From contig JAGBVY010000058.1 in assembly GCA_017630115.1 (NCBI GenBank), forward strand, positions 1 through 5,284: a DNA stretch of 5,284 nt. The letters are read 5' to 3'. The position numbers were made by a program, and so were the translations under genes. Origin of the DNA: Tidjanibacter sp. Its GTDB lineage: Bacteria > Bacteroidota > Bacteroidia > Bacteroidales > Rikenellaceae. The notes beneath the pieces were generated by a model that was not told where the DNA came from, ran no database searches, and was given only the letters and a program-made list of their open reading frames with translations. Positions 3,803 through 5,284 of the stretch are shown in pieces. How positions within the stretch are numbered: the stretch's first letter is position 1; each line of letters begins with the position of its first letter.

Positions 3803-5284
3803 ATGAAAAAGATTTTTTACATTATTGCAAGTGCTATTGTAGCTTTGGGCGCAGTAGCTTGCCAGAACGACATTGAAGAGGGTATCAAACCCGAGAACAA
3901 AGGCGAGGGCCTTTCGTTCACCGCAGAAATCGCCGACATCACCCGTATTGCAGTATTGGATAGCGACGACGCTAATTACGACAAAAAACTCGTTTGGGAG
4001 GGCGGCGAGACTATCGTTGTTAATGGCGACGAGGACAAGACTTTCAACTTCACCAACACTGAGGAGAATCCCTACCTTTTCTCCTGCGCTGAGGAGGGTG
4101 TAGAGACTCTTAAAAATGGCACGAGGACTCTTACATTCAAACAAGAGGGCAATCACGAGGCTGGTCCTGCAAAGACCATTATACTCGGAGGCGGCATCGA
4201 TTTCACCCAAGAGAACCCCAAAGCACAAATCTCTCTGGTAGGCGGTGGCCTGATTTTCCACTTCAACTGCACCGAGGAGACCGTACTCAAATGGTATTGC
4301 CCCACTGAGGAGGATTGTGGCTATTTCGATGGCAGTGAGGCTGAGAAGACCTTTGCTGCTGGCGAGCACTACATTTCTGTTGAGGGCGGTAGCAACGATG
4401 ACGTCACCCGCCAGATGACCCTCGAAGCTTGGATTGGTGGCGTTAAGATTAAAACAATTACTAGAATTTTCAATGATGGCAAAATCTACAACTTGGGCGA
4501 GATTAAACCTGAGGTATGCGACTTTACTATCGTTGGTGGCCACCAAGGTTGGGACACAGCGAATGGCGATGCAATGTACAAGATTGCAGATAGCAACACC
4601 TATATGAGGGCCAATGTTACTCTCACCGATGCAGGCTTCAAATTCTACAACGCAACCACCGAGATTATCACTGTTGAGCACCCCGCTGTAACTACTGGCG
4701 AGGAGGGTGACTGGTATCTCCAACCCAATGCTAACTGGAAAAAAGACGGTGCTCGCTTTGCAATCTATTTCTTCGACGACTCAAAAGGCTACAAAGATTG
4801 GGTAAGTATGAAGGATGACAATGGCGATGGTATCTATGTAGCAAACAATCCCGATACAGGCTTAACATACCAAAAAATGATCTTCTGCCGTATGAATCCT
4901 GCCAATCCAACCAACGACTGGACCAACAAGTGGAATCAGACTGGCGACTTGGTAATTGCTGAAGCTGGTAGCAACAACTGCTATGCAGTTAAGGAAGGCA
5001 CTTGGGACAATGGTGACAAATCTTGTTGGAAAGTACACACCCCCGAAATTAAAGATGCTTGGACTGAGGAGGTAGAGCAAGTAACCGAGTATTGGTTTGG
5101 TATGGGCGAGGGCTTCGACATCACCAATTGGGTTGACGGTTGGACCAACAACTATGGTGGAGACAACATTGTAGTTGCAGACACAGCCAAAACCTACGAC
5201 ATCTACTTCTACCACGAGACTATGCAGGATTGGGGTGGCTTCGGTTTCTCCTATGTCGTACTTGAGCACGGTAGCGCAGCGCCC
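3803..5284 (+). CDS. Surface lipoprotein, fimbrillin-like N-terminus with carbohydrate-binding-like modules (3' end cut off)
   Basis: 494 codons are open to the right edge without a stop. Residues 1-19 form a lipoprotein signal peptide, and Cys20 is the probable lipidated residue (lipobox GAVAC, a weaker -3 position than Leu). QNDIEE after it is acidic, as in Bacteroidetes lipoproteins exported to the cell surface. Residues 37-110 look like the fimbrillin-type opening of Bacteroidales: FTAEIADITR, then LVWEGGETIVVNG (63-75). From about 240 (DFTIVGGHQGWD) comes a beta module like those of SusE/SusF-type proteins. A second is marked by YLQPNANWKKDGARFAIYFF (305-324), IFCRMNPANPTNDWTNKWNQ (360-379) and EGTWDNG (398-404). 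A third begins near 420 and continues past the edge. Aromatic richness suggests glycan binding. It follows the small-protein gene by 36 bp with no terminator between. It could instead be a fimbrial tip or adhesin subunit. Confidence 0.85.
   Translation, partial: MKKIFYIIASAIVALGAVACQNDIEEGIKPENKGEGLSFTAEIADITRIAVLDSDDANYDKKLVWEGGETIVVNGDEDKTFNFTNTEENPYLFSCAEEGVETLKNGTRTLTFKQEGNHEAGPAKTIILGGGIDFTQENPKAQISLVGGGLIFHFNCTEETVLKWYCPTEEDCGYFDGSEAEKTFAAGEHYISVEGGSNDDVTRQMTLEAWIGGVKIKTITRIFNDGKIYNLGEIKPEVCDFTIVGGHQGWDTANGDAMYKIADSNTYMRANVTLTDAGFKFYNATTEIITVEHPAVTTGEEGDWYLQPNANWKKDGARFAIYFFDDSKGYKDWVSMKDDNGDGIYVANNPDTGLTYQKMIFCRMNPANPTNDWTNKWNQTGDLVIAEAGSNNCYAVKEGTWDNGDKSCWKVHTPEIKDAWTEEVEQVTEYWFGMGEGFDITNWVDGWTNNYGGDNIVVADTAKTYDIYFYHETMQDWGGFGFSYVVLEHGSAAP

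Noticed and set aside
3782..4723. 313-codon open frame on the minus strand opposite the lipoprotein gene
   Set aside because: The plus strand has a lipoprotein signal peptide, recognisable domains and a promoter-led operon. The minus frame has no plausible leader and its product matches no domain; it results from the codon bias of the real gene.

Overview
The window looks like chromosomal DNA from a gut-type Bacteroidales bacterium; an Alistipes-like member of the Rikenellaceae is my best guess, made without a database search. The signs are promoter elements of the Bacteroidetes form TAnnTTTG, A-rich leaders without a clear Shine-Dalgarno sequence, a fimbrillin-like lipoprotein, a family-9 glycosyltransferase with the Bacteroidetes-style C-terminal cysteine cluster, and intergenic spaces full of short hairpin repeats.

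Layout from left to right. Positions 1-444 hold no convincing gene. They contain a 9-bp tandem repeat that runs off the left edge, then a mosaic of small hairpins and direct repeats. Two minus-strand genes follow and probably form one operon, transcribed from about 2060 towards 445: a secreted glucosaminidase (peptidoglycan hydrolase, 1174-2022) and a conserved cytoplasmic protein of unknown function (445-1134). A 139-bp divergent intergenic region (2023-2161) carries back-to-back -7 elements. A glycosyltransferase-9 gene (2162-3208) leaves on the plus strand. Several positions that are normally catalytic or conserved in GT9 enzymes are substituted in it, so it may be a diverged or inactive paralogue.

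Positions 3209-3634 are intergenic. They hold a long imperfect palindrome just after the glycosyltransferase, then a low-complexity stretch, then three GTCGG boxes spaced 20-21 bp next to a good Bacteroidetes promoter. That promoter drives a 43-codon small protein (3635-3766) and, 36 bp later, a large surface-type lipoprotein (3803 to the right edge, incomplete). The lipoprotein has a fimbrillin-like N-terminal region and aromatic-rich beta modules that resemble carbohydrate-binding domains.

The left half is envelope housekeeping: cell-wall hydrolysis and probably LPS or surface-glycan sugar transfer. The right half is an accessory surface module in which a tiny unstudied protein and a lipoprotein share one promoter with an operator-like repeat array. 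The most interesting points are this small protein-lipoprotein pair and its upstream array, the degenerate GT9 active site, and the hairpin and repeat elements placed at gene ends and in a leader.
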